Source: a virus. From it: DNA of 33,786 nt. The stretch covers positions 1 to 33,786 of the IMG/VR virus record IMGVR_UViG_3300036817_000096; one strand, written 5' to 3'. Position 1 is the stretch's first letter. Each line of letters opens with the position of its first letter. Shown piece after piece: positions 7,142 to 15,107 of the stretch. The notes beneath the pieces were generated by a model. That model was not told the origin of the DNA. It was given only the letters and a program-made list of their open reading frames with translations, and ran no database searches. A program made the position numbers and the translations under genes.

Positions 7142-7355
7142 AGTCCGCTACAAGGATCAGACCGCCTCCGTCCTGCCTTCCGATTGGCAGGCGGCCGGTC
7201 ACAAGGCGATGCTTGAGACGGCGATCGGGATTGGCAAACAGACCCGGCGCCAGTTCGGCATGGACGGCTTGGACATGCTCAAGCGCAACATCGGGAGCGG
7301 CGCGCAGCCTGATTTGATCGAAGCCTCGAAGCGCCGGGCGATCAAGGTCTGGTAG
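6891..7355 (+). CDS. Zinc-ribbon virion-associated protein (154 aa)
   Basis: N-terminal FmdB-like zinc ribbon with C8/C11 (CPAC) and C31/C34 (CEAC). The rest is helical (IGKQTRRQFGMDGLDMLKRN) without a known catalytic motif. GTG start with GGAGG 7 nt upstream. It lies directly before the portal (stop TAG, then ATG), so a packaging or portal-assembly role is plausible but inferred. Confidence 0.7.
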   Translation: MIVRTYHCPACNHRIEVTLTAEEWDSPPPSCEACDRREMNQEFKPPAIGGSVRSRAAAITESIIANDYGVANFQSDRRLGGTPKVRYKDQTASVLPSDWQAAGHKAMLETAIGIGKQTRRQFGMDGLDMLKRNIGSGAQPDLIEASKRRAIKVW

Positions 7356-9092
7356 ATGGCCCTCCGCATCCCCGACAAGCCCGGTTTCCTTGAGTTGTGG
7401 ATCAAGGAGATTATCGACGAGTGCATGGCCAGCGCGACCGAGCGCGGCATGGTCTACACGCGGGCGGCCCAATACTACTACATGGGCTCGATGGACAGCC
7501 GGGCCGCGCTCTACAACAAGATCGGCCCTTTCGTTGACAAGCTCGCCGGCTACCTCATGCAGCCGACCGACGTTCGCTTCCAACTCAGCTACGACAGCGG
7601 CGAGGAAGAGGACGTGCTTGAGCGCATTCAGCTTGTCGCTGAGAAGCTGAGCAACGATTTTCGCCAGACCGACGCCGACGTGCTGTTCTCGGAAGCCGTG
7701 GCGTGGTCGCTGGTCAACGGTTGCCAGATCATGAAGGTGATGCCCGACGGCGACAGCGGGTCATTCAAGGTCGCGCCCGTGCATCCGCAAAATTTCGGCG
7801 TGCTGAGCGAGACAACCTTATCGATTGACGAGCAGGAGGCGGTCTGTCACGTCAGTTACCCGACGAAGAGCAAACTGCGCACGATGCTGTTGGATCATCC
7901 TGACTACAACAGGATCATGAAACAGCTCGACGACGATCCGGGGCCTGACCGCGATGAGGAAGAACCGACATATTTCCATCAGATGGTTGTTGGAGGGCTC
8001 CAGCCCTTGGGAGACGTCGGCGACGCCCCAAGCTCCGCCGCCGGCATCGTCAATGTGTTCCCTGTTCCGACCCCTTGGCGTCCCCAAAGGCGCTTCGCGC
8101 CCACCGTCAAGCTCTGCGAAGTATGGATCAAAGACCGCGACCGGGCCGAGGACTGGACGACAATCCAAACGATTTACGGGTCAGAGCCAATTATCATTGA
8201 AGGGGAGCGAACCCGACGAAACTTGAGCCGCGTTCCGGGCAAGTCGCCGTTCGTCAAGGTGCAGGGTCAACAGACGCCGGGCTATTTTTGGGGCCGCTCG
8301 ATCATCGCGAGCGTGCAGATGTTGCAGGACATGCTTTCCAAGCGGCTCCGCGACATCAAGGTCATGTGGGATAGGAACGTCAATGCCCCACAAGTATTCA
8401 GCGGGTTCACCTCCGTCACCGAAGAGCAATACTATAAGATTGTCAACGAGGGAGGTTTTATTAACGACCCAAATCCAAATGCGAAAGCGTCGAAACTACT
8501 GGACCCGCCGCCCGAAAACTACTTGGAAGAGCTTGAGTTTATTTTCAAACTCTTCGATGAGGCTAGTGGTTTCAGCCCGATCATGTCTGGACAGGGAGAG
8601 CCGGGTGTCCGCGCTGGCGTCCATGCTCAAACCTTGGTGCGAACATCGGGCGGCCGACTTATCGACCAAGCGGCCCGGATTGAGAGGCAGCTTGCGGATG
8701 TCGGGTTTCTGGCGCTCCGCATCATGCAGGCGATGGACGCGCTCGTGTACACCACCGCCGACACCAAGCAAGAATTTCTCCTTAGCCAGCTCCCCGGCGG
8801 CTACCAAGTTTCAGTTGACAGCCACTCAGCGTCGCCAGCTTTTGCGGAGGATAACCGCCAAGTTGCAATCGCGCTTGCCCGAGCGGGAGCGATCGATGCC
8901 GAGGACTTGATCCACATGCTGCATCCGCCCGGCGCCGAGCTTTTGCTCGCCCGGCTGAAACAGCGGCAGAAGGCGCAGGCCAAGGCGGCGGAAGAGGACA
9001 AGAAAGAACAGTTAATTGCGGGGGTGATGGGGATCAAGTCGAACGCCGGCGGCCGGTCGCCGAAGGGGAAGGCTCGACAGGGCGCGCATTGA
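7356..9092 (+). CDS. Portal protein
   Basis: Head-tail connector ring through which DNA enters and leaves the capsid. Recognised by size (578 aa), location after terminase, and the portal-like core: an acidic helix-rich N-terminus, a beta-rich wing (PTVKLCEVWIKDRDRAEDWT), the segment GYFWGRSIIASVQMLQDMLS with the stem helix, and a charged C-terminal helix (LLLARLKQRQKAQAKAAEED). The variant resembles podovirus-type portals. It starts immediately after the zinc-ribbon stop. Confidence 0.8.
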   Translation: MALRIPDKPGFLELWIKEIIDECMASATERGMVYTRAAQYYYMGSMDSRAALYNKIGPFVDKLAGYLMQPTDVRFQLSYDSGEEEDVLERIQLVAEKLSNDFRQTDADVLFSEAVAWSLVNGCQIMKVMPDGDSGSFKVAPVHPQNFGVLSETTLSIDEQEAVCHVSYPTKSKLRTMLLDHPDYNRIMKQLDDDPGPDRDEEEPTYFHQMVVGGLQPLGDVGDAPSSAAGIVNVFPVPTPWRPQRRFAPTVKLCEVWIKDRDRAEDWTTIQTIYGSEPIIIEGERTRRNLSRVPGKSPFVKVQGQQTPGYFWGRSIIASVQMLQDMLSKRLRDIKVMWDRNVNAPQVFSGFTSVTEEQYYKIVNEGGFINDPNPNAKASKLLDPPPENYLEELEFIFKLFDEASGFSPIMSGQGEPGVRAGVHAQTLVRTSGGRLIDQAARIERQLADVGFLALRIMQAMDALVYTTADTKQEFLLSQLPGGYQVSVDSHSASPAFAEDNRQVAIALARAGAIDAEDLIHMLHPPGAELLLARLKQRQKAQAKAAEEDKKEQLIAGVMGIKSNAGGRSPKGKARQGAH

Positions 9093-9149
9093 CGGCTAGT
9101 TTCGCCCACGCCCTGACGGTTCGAAGCCCCCTAGCACCGCGTCGGGGAG

Positions 9150-9192
9150 GCCGCTCCCGCCGAATTTGCCCCCCAACCCACGCGGGGGCGGC
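9150..9192 (+). other. GC-rich hairpin between portal and next gene
   Basis: GCCGCTCCCGC (9150-9160) pairs with GCGGGGGCGGC (9182-9192) with one G-U pair and a 21-nt loop. It sits in the 115-nt gap after portal. No T-run; possible attenuator or mRNA processing or stability element. Confidence 0.35.
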
Positions 9193-9207
9193 TCTTAGGG
9201 TGATGAC

Positions 9208-9717
9208 ATGCCAGACGGCCTTGATCCGACGCAAGACGACCCTTCGATCGGGCAAGCTGATCCCGGCGGCGGCGGGCCGCCTCCGAGCAGCCCTGCCGGC
9301 GGTGGCGGCGGCGCTCCCCCTCCCGGTCCCGGTCCCGGCATGGCGGCGTTCGCGCGCTCGCGCATGGGGCCGCAAGTCTCGGCGCCCGGCCCCGGCAATC
9401 AGGCGGACAGCCTGAACATGATCATTCAGGCGATCAACATCCTCAAGCAAGCGGGGATGGGGTTGCAGCCGGGCGACAAGCTGCACAGCGACGTCTACAA
9501 AACCATTCAGAACCTCTCGAAGCATCTTGGCGGCGCTGGCGGCATAGGCCCGGCGGTGGGCATCCAAAAGACGATGCTCGGCGATCAGATGCGGCGCACG
9601 GTGCAGAACCAACTGTTGAGCCGCGTGCAGTCGATGATGGGCGGACAGGGCGGCGCTCCGGGTGGTGGAGGCGGCGGCCCGCCGCCCATGCCCTCGACGC
9701 CGCTCCCCGGATCGTGA
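9208..9717 (+). CDS. Gly/Pro-rich virion protein (169 aa)
   Basis: Two low-complexity Gly/Pro tracts (about residues 15-45 and 150-169) flank a helical middle (SLNMIIQAINILKQAGMG, then QKTMLGDQMRRTVQNQLLSR). Position between portal and capsid genes suggests a structural or assembly role. AGGGTG precedes the ATG. No family recognised. Confidence 0.65.
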   Translation: MPDGLDPTQDDPSIGQADPGGGGPPPSSPAGGGGGAPPPGPGPGMAAFARSRMGPQVSAPGPGNQADSLNMIIQAINILKQAGMGLQPGDKLHSDVYKTIQNLSKHLGGAGGIGPAVGIQKTMLGDQMRRTVQNQLLSRVQSMMGGQGGAPGGGGGGPPPMPSTPLPGS

Positions 9718-9757
9718 TAGTCAAATTCCTGCCCCATTTCGGGCAAGGAGAGTGCAA

Positions 9758-10348
9758 ATGAACCGTTTCCTTTTGGCCGCAGCCCTCTTGCTAGCCGCCG
9801 CCGCCCCGAGCGCGGCGGCGATTGTGACCGAGACAGACTTCACCGTGAACGGCAACGGCGTGACCGCCAACCCGGACAGCGACCTTGCGACCGCAACCTC
9901 GCTCGGCGTCACGACTTGGACGGCAAACGAAATCGTTGACGCCCTTGGCGGCTTGCACAACGGCGACGCGATCACGATGACCAACCCAATCTCGACCGCG
10001 ATTGGCGCGTTCATCACCATTTCGTGGGATGGCGGCGCGTTCACCGACACGACCAAGACCAGCTCCGTCCGGTTCGTCGGCGACGAGCTTGACCTTGCGG
10101 GCAGCGGCGTCCTGCACGGGACTGGCATTCCGACGAACACCCTTGGCGTGCTCGATCTGTCGTTTACGCAGGCCGGCGGCTCGGGCGATCTGATCAGCGG
10201 TTCGGGCTCGTTCACCGCGACGAGCGGCGGCGTCAGTTCGTCGGTTCCCGAGCCTTCGACGTGGGCGATGATGATTATCGGCTTCGGATTGATGGGAGGC
10301 TTTGCGTGGCGGAAGTCGGCGGCCCCCCGTTTGGCGGGGTTGGTCTAA
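9758..10348 (+). CDS. Secreted PEPxxWA-CTERM protein (196 aa)
   Basis: Exported protein with a cleavable signal peptide (MNRFLLAAALLLAAAAPSAAA spans residues 1-21, cut likely after AAA). A Thr/Ser/Gly-rich beta-type body follows, and near the end a sorting signal: VPEPSTWAMM (about residue 162 on), a hydrophobic stretch and a basic cluster (WRKS). In bacteria this tail is recognised by exosortase and the protein is surface-anchored. In a phage genome it would depend on host machinery. The ATG at 9758 has AAGGAGA upstream. Ten further residues after the basic cluster are slightly longer than usual. Confidence 0.85.
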   Translation: MNRFLLAAALLLAAAAPSAAAIVTETDFTVNGNGVTANPDSDLATATSLGVTTWTANEIVDALGGLHNGDAITMTNPISTAIGAFITISWDGGAFTDTTKTSSVRFVGDELDLAGSGVLHGTGIPTNTLGVLDLSFTQAGGSGDLISGSGSFTATSGGVSSSVPEPSTWAMMIIGFGLMGGFAWRKSAAPRLAGLV

Positions 10349-10476
10349 TCGTCACGGGGATGCTTTGGGTCGGCCTCAACTTGGTCGGCCCGAACATCCC
10401 CTTCGTCGGATGGATTGAGTTCGTGCTTGGCTCGACCGGCATCTTGACCGGCATCTACATGGTAGCCACGGAATAG
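10306..10476 (+). CDS. Small two-helix membrane protein, holin-like (56 aa)
   Basis: GTG start at 10306 with GGGAGGC 5 nt upstream. The gene begins inside the last 43 nt of the PEP-CTERM gene. Two hydrophobic segments (GGVGLIVTGMLWVGLNLVG and EFVLGSTGILTGIYMVA) suggest an integral membrane hairpin. Holin is one candidate role; no dual-start or endolysin neighbour supports it strongly. Confidence 0.6.
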   Translation: MAEVGGPPFGGVGLIVTGMLWVGLNLVGPNIPFVGWIEFVLGSTGILTGIYMVATE

Positions 10477-10485
10477 GAGAGGGAA

Positions 10486-10893
10486 ATGCCGTTCGTCAGT
10501 GGGTTTTTGAAGGTACGCAAACGGTCGCCGGGGCATCCTGATCAAGGGCTTCCGCCCGGCGAAGGCCCGGTTGACCCGGATTATGGCATCCCCGAGGAAG
10601 GGGTTGACAACGAACTGCCCGAGCCGCCTCCGGGCATCTGGCCGCCGCTCACGCCCGAGCATCCTTGGATACCCGTGCCGCCCGACAAGCCATTGCCGCC
10701 CGGCTCGGTCTGGCCGCCGTTGCCGCCAAGCGTCAGCGGCAAGTATCTCGCGCTCGTCCTGATCGGCGGCGGCGGGCATGGCGCGCACTACCGCTACGTC
10801 GTGATCGACGCCGACGCGCATATCGATCACGGCTTGCCGGTGCATCCCGACCAAGGCTTGCCGAGCACGCCGCCCGGCCAGCCGAAGCGGTAA
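10486..10893 (+). CDS. Proline-rich protein with repeated HPDQGLP motif (135 aa)
   Basis: Proline and glycine make up much of the chain. The heptapeptide HPDQGLP occurs near the N-terminus and again near the C-terminus. The middle has one short hydrophobic strand (KYLALVLIGGGGHG). AGGAGAGGG precedes the ATG. Probably a small virion or scaffold-associated protein; no family recognised. Confidence 0.6.
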   Translation: MPFVSGFLKVRKRSPGHPDQGLPPGEGPVDPDYGIPEEGVDNELPEPPPGIWPPLTPEHPWIPVPPDKPLPPGSVWPPLPPSVSGKYLALVLIGGGGHGAHYRYVVIDADAHIDHGLPVHPDQGLPSTPPGQPKR

Positions 10894-10902
10894 CGACGGT
10901 CG

Positions 10903-10938
10903 CCTGTCAAGCTAATCGTTTGACAGGCAACCCTATAG
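10903..10938. promoter_or_regulatory. Operator-like palindrome, copy b, with ACCCTATAGG
   Basis: CCTGTCAA (10903-10910), nine bases, TTGACAGG (10920-10927), then CAACCCTATAGG. It fills the 54-nt gap before the 61-aa gene, whose GGAGG ribosome site directly follows CTATA. No well placed -10 for TTGACA, so an operator, stoperator or phage-polymerase promoter is more likely than a sigma70 promoter. Confidence 0.6.
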
Positions 10939-10947
10939 GAGGCCACT

Positions 10948-11133
10948 ATGGCGCAGAACCGAAGCTACGATCCTCCGATCACGACGCCCCCCGAGACGCC
11001 GCCGAGGACCATCCTGCAAGTGGACACGCAATCCGAGACGAGCGAGTGGGGCGCGATCCCCGCCGTCGTGCCGAAGCCTGAAGGCGGCGTGCCGCTACAG
11101 CCGGCGATCACGGGCAAGACGAACAACAGCTAG
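10948..11133 (+). CDS. Small Pro/Thr-rich protein (61 aa)
   Basis: Pro/Thr-rich throughout (YDPPITTPPETPPRTILQ), no hydrophobic core, probably extended. GGAGG precedes the ATG by 5 nt, placed directly after palindrome b. Lies before the scaffold-like gene; function unknown. Confidence 0.6.
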   Translation: MAQNRSYDPPITTPPETPPRTILQVDTQSETSEWGAIPAVVPKPEGGVPLQPAITGKTNNS

Positions 11134-11142
11134 GGTTGAGCG

Positions 11143-11682
11143 ATGCCGCGACAAGTCTCGGACGAGGAATACGCCTTCCTCCAAAACAAGCGCATGACGG
11201 CGGATTTCGTCGAGAGCATTTACAACGATCCGACGCTCAACAAAGAGGCCAAGCGCCTCATCAAGCGCAAGTATCCGAACCTCGCCATTCCAGACTTGGA
11301 CATGGAAGAGAAGATCGACCAGCGGCTCGGCGCCGAGGACGAGAAGCGGCGCAAGGAAGCCGAGACGGCGCGCACCAAGGCCGACACGGACGCTTGGAAC
11401 GCCAGCCGCGAAAAAGTCAAAAAGGAATATGGCTTCACCGATGAAGGTCTGAAAGACCTTGAGGGGTGGATGCAGGATCACGCGGTGGCGGATCACGAAG
11501 TCGCCGCGAGCTACAGGGCCAGCAAGAACCCAAAGACCTCAGAGCCTACGTATGACAGTCAATTCTGGCATCACGAAAAGGCCGACAACTTCGCCGAGAT
11601 TGCTAAAGAGCCTGAAGCGTGGGCCAGACGGGAAATTCTAGGCGCAATCCACCGAGACGAGGAACGCGCAAGAGGAAGGTAA
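11143..11682 (+). CDS. Probable capsid scaffolding protein (179 aa)
   Basis: Highly charged and helical (EEKIDQRLGAEDEKRRKEAE, then WNASREKVKKEYGFTDEG), no hydrophobic core, placed immediately before the major capsid gene. Charge, helix content, size and synteny fit a scaffold that fills the procapsid and leaves before packaging. No sequence family was recognised, so the call rests mainly on context. Confidence 0.6.
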   Translation: MPRQVSDEEYAFLQNKRMTADFVESIYNDPTLNKEAKRLIKRKYPNLAIPDLDMEEKIDQRLGAEDEKRRKEAETARTKADTDAWNASREKVKKEYGFTDEGLKDLEGWMQDHAVADHEVAASYRASKNPKTSEPTYDSQFWHHEKADNFAEIAKEPEAWARREILGAIHRDEERARGR

Positions 11683-11688
11683 TATCCC

Positions 11689-12705
11689 ATGCCCCAGCTC
11701 GGCGCAGGCATCATCCCGTCGGGTCCGATCGGCCTTGAACTTGAAGCCACCATTCGGCGCGTGTTCGCGCAGATGGTTGTCATCCTGATCTACAAACAGA
11801 ACCCCCTGCTCGCGTTGCTATTGCGCAATGCGATCCGGGCTAGCGGCGGTGTGTCCCCCTACACCCAGCCGGTGCAGACCGGCCAGTACGTTCAAAGCTC
11901 ATGGATTGGGCCAGCCGGCCAATTCGATTTGCCGCAGGACGTTGCCGCGACCGTCAACGCCGAGTTCAACATGTGCTGCTTGGCGACGCCGGTCAGCTCG
12001 CTTGGGCTCGAACAGCTTGTGACGCAGGACGCGATCGCGGTGGCGAGCCGTCTCATGCTCAAGCTCAACGATCTGAAGAACAGCGCGTTGCAGGCGCTCG
12101 CCGGTTCGCTGTTCGGGCCGCCGACGGCCAACGTGTTGCAGATGTACTCGCTGCAAGACGCCTACGGAACCACGACGCCCTATGGCGGTCTGGCGAGGAC
12201 CGGCGCGGGCGGCTATCCCGATTGGGCGGGCTTGTCTGTTCCGGCCGCTGGCGACGTTCTGACCCGCGCCGCCTTCATCCCGAACATGCTTGCGGCGGTG
12301 AAAAATTCCGGCGGCGAGGCGCTCGACTTCATGGTGCTCAGCGTCGAGGATTGGACGACGCTGTTGACCGATTTCATGGCGGTCGAGCGGTACAACAACG
12401 ATCCGTCGAGCCGTTGGGGCAAGGACGATCCGGTCAATTCCGGCTTCCGTGGGCTTTTGCTCGGCGACACGCCGTTGTTCTTCGATCTGAATTGTCCGCA
12501 GGGGACAGCCTACGGCTTCAACTCGAAGTACATCACCTTGGTTGTGCATGAGGACGCCAACTTTGCGTGGACCGGCTGGTACTCGACCATCCCGCAAGGG
12601 CAGATTGCGAGCGTCGGATTGAGCCTCACCGCGCTCAATCTGGTGTGCTCGAAGCCCTCGACCGGGGTGATTATGGAAGGGATCACGGGAGGCGCGGTTT
12701 TCTGA
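11689..12705 (+). CDS. Major capsid protein
   Basis: 338 aa. N-terminal arm, then a helix-rich region (TQDAIAVASRLMLKLNDLKN; the 'spine') and beta strands (FRGLLLGDTPLFFDL, then YITLVVHEDANFAWTGW) in the order of HK97-type capsids, followed by a closing acidic-poor tail. Position after a scaffold-like gene and before neck genes supports it. AGGAAGG precedes the ATG at 11689. Confidence 0.8.
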   Translation: MPQLGAGIIPSGPIGLELEATIRRVFAQMVVILIYKQNPLLALLLRNAIRASGGVSPYTQPVQTGQYVQSSWIGPAGQFDLPQDVAATVNAEFNMCCLATPVSSLGLEQLVTQDAIAVASRLMLKLNDLKNSALQALAGSLFGPPTANVLQMYSLQDAYGTTTPYGGLARTGAGGYPDWAGLSVPAAGDVLTRAAFIPNMLAAVKNSGGEALDFMVLSVEDWTTLLTDFMAVERYNNDPSSRWGKDDPVNSGFRGLLLGDTPLFFDLNCPQGTAYGFNSKYITLVVHEDANFAWTGWYSTIPQGQIASVGLSLTALNLVCSKPSTGVIMEGITGGAVF

Positions 12706-13286
12706 TGCTTCCGGTCAGTTCATGGCCGCCCGGACCCCCCGGATCGCAACTTTCGCCGTTCGGGAGGCCGCGCGACGTCAATTTGGCGTGGCATCCATGC
12801 GGGTACGTGCTCCCGAAGGGCGCGTGGATCGTGCAAACGGGCTCAAACCGGGTGCTCATGTTCCGACCGGAGGTGGTTCACTTCAATCCGCCCCGAGTTC
12901 CGGGCACGGGCATCCTTCCGGGGCAGGGAAGGCGGCCTCCACCGCCTCCATGTCCGCCCGTGAGCCCGCCGTGTGCTGGAAAGCGGAATTTGCCCCAAAA
13001 AAATTTCGGGCAACCGGGCGTTTCACGTGAAACATGGACGCGGCCGACCCATGACGAGGCTTTGGAGGCTTGGCGGGCTTGGCAGCGCCGAACCGGCCGC
13101 ACCGATGGCCCAATTCGGCCAATTCCCGGCCGTGTTCCGCCTAATTTCTTCGGTTGGCAGCGTGTGAGCGCGCCTGCGACGGTTTTGATCAATTCCAACT
13201 CTGGCGGGACGGTTTTGGCCGATGGGCAGAACGTGGTCATCGCTGGCGGCGGTTTCGCCAACATAACGCAGGCTTTTAGCGTCTAA
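12705..13286 (+). CDS. Proline-rich structural protein containing a parS-like site (193 aa)
   Basis: The ATG overlaps the capsid stop (TGATG). Residues 1-75 are Trp/Pro-rich with beta character, a PPPPPCPPVSPPC tract follows, and the C-terminus ends in a beta-type segment (VLINSNSGGTVLADGQNVVI). The parS-like palindrome at 13019-13034 falls in the codons for GVSRET. Probably a capsid-associated or neck protein; unrecognised. Confidence 0.65.
   Translation: MLPVSSWPPGPPGSQLSPFGRPRDVNLAWHPCGYVLPKGAWIVQTGSNRVLMFRPEVVHFNPPRVPGTGILPGQGRRPPPPPCPPVSPPCAGKRNLPQKNFGQPGVSRETWTRPTHDEALEAWRAWQRRTGRTDGPIRPIPGRVPPNFFGWQRVSAPATVLINSNSGGTVLADGQNVVIAGGGFANITQAFSV
13019..13034. promoter_or_regulatory. parS: parS-like ParB-binding palindrome
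   Basis: CGTTTCACGTGAAACA differs at one base from TGTTTCACGTGAAACA, the chromosomal parS form bound by host ParB in many bacteria, and holds the perfect 14-bp palindrome GTTTCACGTGAAAC. It lies inside a coding region and encodes VSRET, the same peptide parS encodes in some bacterial genes. No ParA or ParB gene is present in the window, so host ParB would be the ligand. Confidence 0.7.
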
Positions 13287-13825
13287 TGGCTGATCCTCCG
13301 ATCATTTCGGCCCCCGTTCCGCCCTCGATCGCAGGCATTCCGCAGCCGGTGATTGTGGCGGGCGGCGACAGCCTTCCGCCGTCATTTCCGCTGGGGACAG
13401 CCGGTACGTGGCTACCTCCCCCGCAAGTCGGCTTCGGCGGCAATGCACCGTTCCCAACGCCGGTTGTCCCGCCGGGTGTTGGGCCAACCTATCCGCAACC
13501 GTGGTTCGGCAGCGGCGACGCCGCGACGCCGACGGCGGCCGATCTATTCCCCGAGTTCACCACCAACAGCCCGAGCCCCCCGATCGTGTTTGCCAACATT
13601 TTCAACATGGGGAACGTCGCCCCGCCTTCGACGCCGACCACGCCTGTCATTCCGACGGCCTTTGCACAGTCGCTCGGCGCCGCCGCCGTTCCCAAGACGC
13701 GGCCACGGCCCAATCCCGAGCCGCCCGATCCGCCTGATCCCCCGGACCCGGAGGACGAGCCGCCGACGGCGGCCAAGCGGTCGCACCACGCCAAGGGCAA
13801 ACCGCATGGCCATCGCCGCCATTGA
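13286..13825 (+). CDS. Proline-rich structural protein (179 aa)
   Basis: TAATG overlap with the previous stop. Pro-rich throughout with a PDPPDPPDPEDEPP tract near residue 150 and a basic, His-rich tail (HHAKGKPHGHRRH). No hydrophobic core. Likely an extended linker or decoration protein on the head or neck. Unrecognised. Confidence 0.6.
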   Translation: MADPPIISAPVPPSIAGIPQPVIVAGGDSLPPSFPLGTAGTWLPPPQVGFGGNAPFPTPVVPPGVGPTYPQPWFGSGDAATPTAADLFPEFTTNSPSPPIVFANIFNMGNVAPPSTPTTPVIPTAFAQSLGAAAVPKTRPRPNPEPPDPPDPPDPEDEPPTAAKRSHHAKGKPHGHRRH

Positions 13826-14231
13826 GGACTATCTGCCGTTCTCCACGATGGGGATCGCGCTCGCGTCCGACGGCGCGGTGTGGATGCTGCATCCGCCGTC
13901 AACTGGCGGGATGATCGAGATTGAGGCGCCAACCACGCCGACCCCGCCGGTCAACACCCTGCCGCCCTCGATCAACGTGATGACGAACCTTGTCGTCGGT
14001 TCGCAATTGGTCATGGTCAACGGCAATTGGGCGAACAGCCCGACGTTCACCCGGACATGGACGAGCGGCGGCGCGACGATCCCCGGCGCGACGACGGCGG
14101 GCTACATCCTCCAAGCGAGCGACGTCGGCAATATGATCGGCGGCACGCTGACCGGGACCAATCAGGACGGTTCTGTTACTGTGCCGACCAGCAACACCGT
14201 CGGGCCGGTCGTCGCGGCGGTGGAGGAATGA
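13806..14231 (+). CDS. Ig-like-domain virion protein (141 aa)
   Basis: Residues about 60-130 follow the phage Ig-like pattern: the strand WANSPTFTRTW, 'IPGATTAGYILQASDVGNMI', then 'GTNQDGSV'. Such domains decorate capsids and tails and may bind cell-surface sugars. The ATG at 13806 has AAGGG upstream and overlaps the previous gene by 20 nt. Residues 40-55 form a Pro/Thr linker. Confidence 0.7.
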   Translation: MAIAAIEDYLPFSTMGIALASDGAVWMLHPPSTGGMIEIEAPTTPTPPVNTLPPSINVMTNLVVGSQLVMVNGNWANSPTFTRTWTSGGATIPGATTAGYILQASDVGNMIGGTLTGTNQDGSVTVPTSNTVGPVVAAVEE

Positions 14232-14235
14232 TGAC

Positions 14236-14970
14236 GTGCTCGCAGCCTATATCGATGAGGTTCAAGGCCACCTGAACGATAGCGGCGGTCAGTTTTTCAC
14301 CATCCCGCGCCTCACCGGCTACATCAATCGAGCCCGCCGACGCATCGCCGCCGTGTCAGGTTGTTTGCGTTTCATCCCGCCGGGAACGCAGACCAAGCCC
14401 GGCCGCGAGATTTATCCTTTCAGCGAGTGGAACGCGCTGGCGCAGCAAGTGTGTCCGGGCGCGCAATCGATCCTCGCCTGCCGTTCGCTGGCGATCGGGC
14501 TCGGCGGCGCGTGGACGCAGGACGTTGACGGCATTTGGTCGATCACGAAGGGCTCGTGGAAGCCGCTTTGGAAGCGGATCGTGTGGACCGATTTTCAAGC
14601 GCGCTTCCGCATTTACGGCGGGACGTTCTATGGCTCGATCAGTCAACCCGGATGGTATGCGCAGTACGGCGAAGGGCCTGCCGGATGCCTGTACGTCGCG
14701 CCGATCCCCTCGATCGCGGCGCCGATGGAAGTCGATTTGACCTTGATCCCGAAGCCGTTGTTCACCGATGACGACGTTGAGCCGATCCCCTATCCGTGGG
14801 TTGACGCGGTGAGCTATTGGGCGGCCTGTCTCGCGCTCCTTCAGCAGCAGCGGAAGGAGGACGCGCAGAACATGGCGGAGATGTTCAATACGGATTTGCC
14901 GATGTGCGCGAGCGTGGTCTGTCCGCAACTGATTATGAACGCCTATGGCGCGACGCTCCGTTCCGCGTAA
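14236..14970 (+). CDS. Head-tail adaptor-like protein (244 aa)
   Basis: GTG start with GGAGGA upstream. N-terminal helix (MLAAYIDEVQGHLNDSGGQFF) followed by 'INRARRRIAA', then a large beta region and a final helix (WAACLALLQQQRKEDAQNMAEMF). This layout and its place before the hub gene resemble the short-tail phage adaptor (P22 gp4-like) group. Call by pattern and synteny. Confidence 0.65.
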   Translation: MLAAYIDEVQGHLNDSGGQFFTIPRLTGYINRARRRIAAVSGCLRFIPPGTQTKPGREIYPFSEWNALAQQVCPGAQSILACRSLAIGLGGAWTQDVDGIWSITKGSWKPLWKRIVWTDFQARFRIYGGTFYGSISQPGWYAQYGEGPAGCLYVAPIPSIAAPMEVDLTLIPKPLFTDDDVEPIPYPWVDAVSYWAACLALLQQQRKEDAQNMAEMFNTDLPMCASVVCPQLIMNAYGATLRSA

Positions 14971-14993
14971 GAGCCGAGCTGATCGAGGCGATC

Positions 14994-15107
14994 TTGGAGG
15001 CGCGGGCTTGGCGCGACAAGCCGCTGTCGTGGCCTCCGGTGGAGAAGGCGGCGTGCGAGCTGGGGGTGTGGTTGAAGTTGTTCACTTCAACAGCATCAAC
15101 GGGATGA
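14994..15107 (+). CDS. Possible small protein with uncertain start (37 aa)
   Basis: An open frame with plausible composition (EARAWRDKPLSWPPVEKAAC) ends at 15107, where its TGA overlaps the ATG of the next small gene (ATGA). GAGG lies 5 nt before the TTG at 14994; a CTG at 14979 is also possible. The junction with its neighbour is the main evidence for translation. No recognised family. Confidence 0.4.
   Translation: MEARAWRDKPLSWPPVEKAACELGVWLKLFTSTASTG

Noticed and set aside
10920-10945. T7-like promoter reading (CTATAGGAGG)
   Set aside because: The GGAGG is needed as ribosome site of the next gene and no single-subunit RNA polymerase gene is present; kept only as an alternative in the dispersed-element finding.
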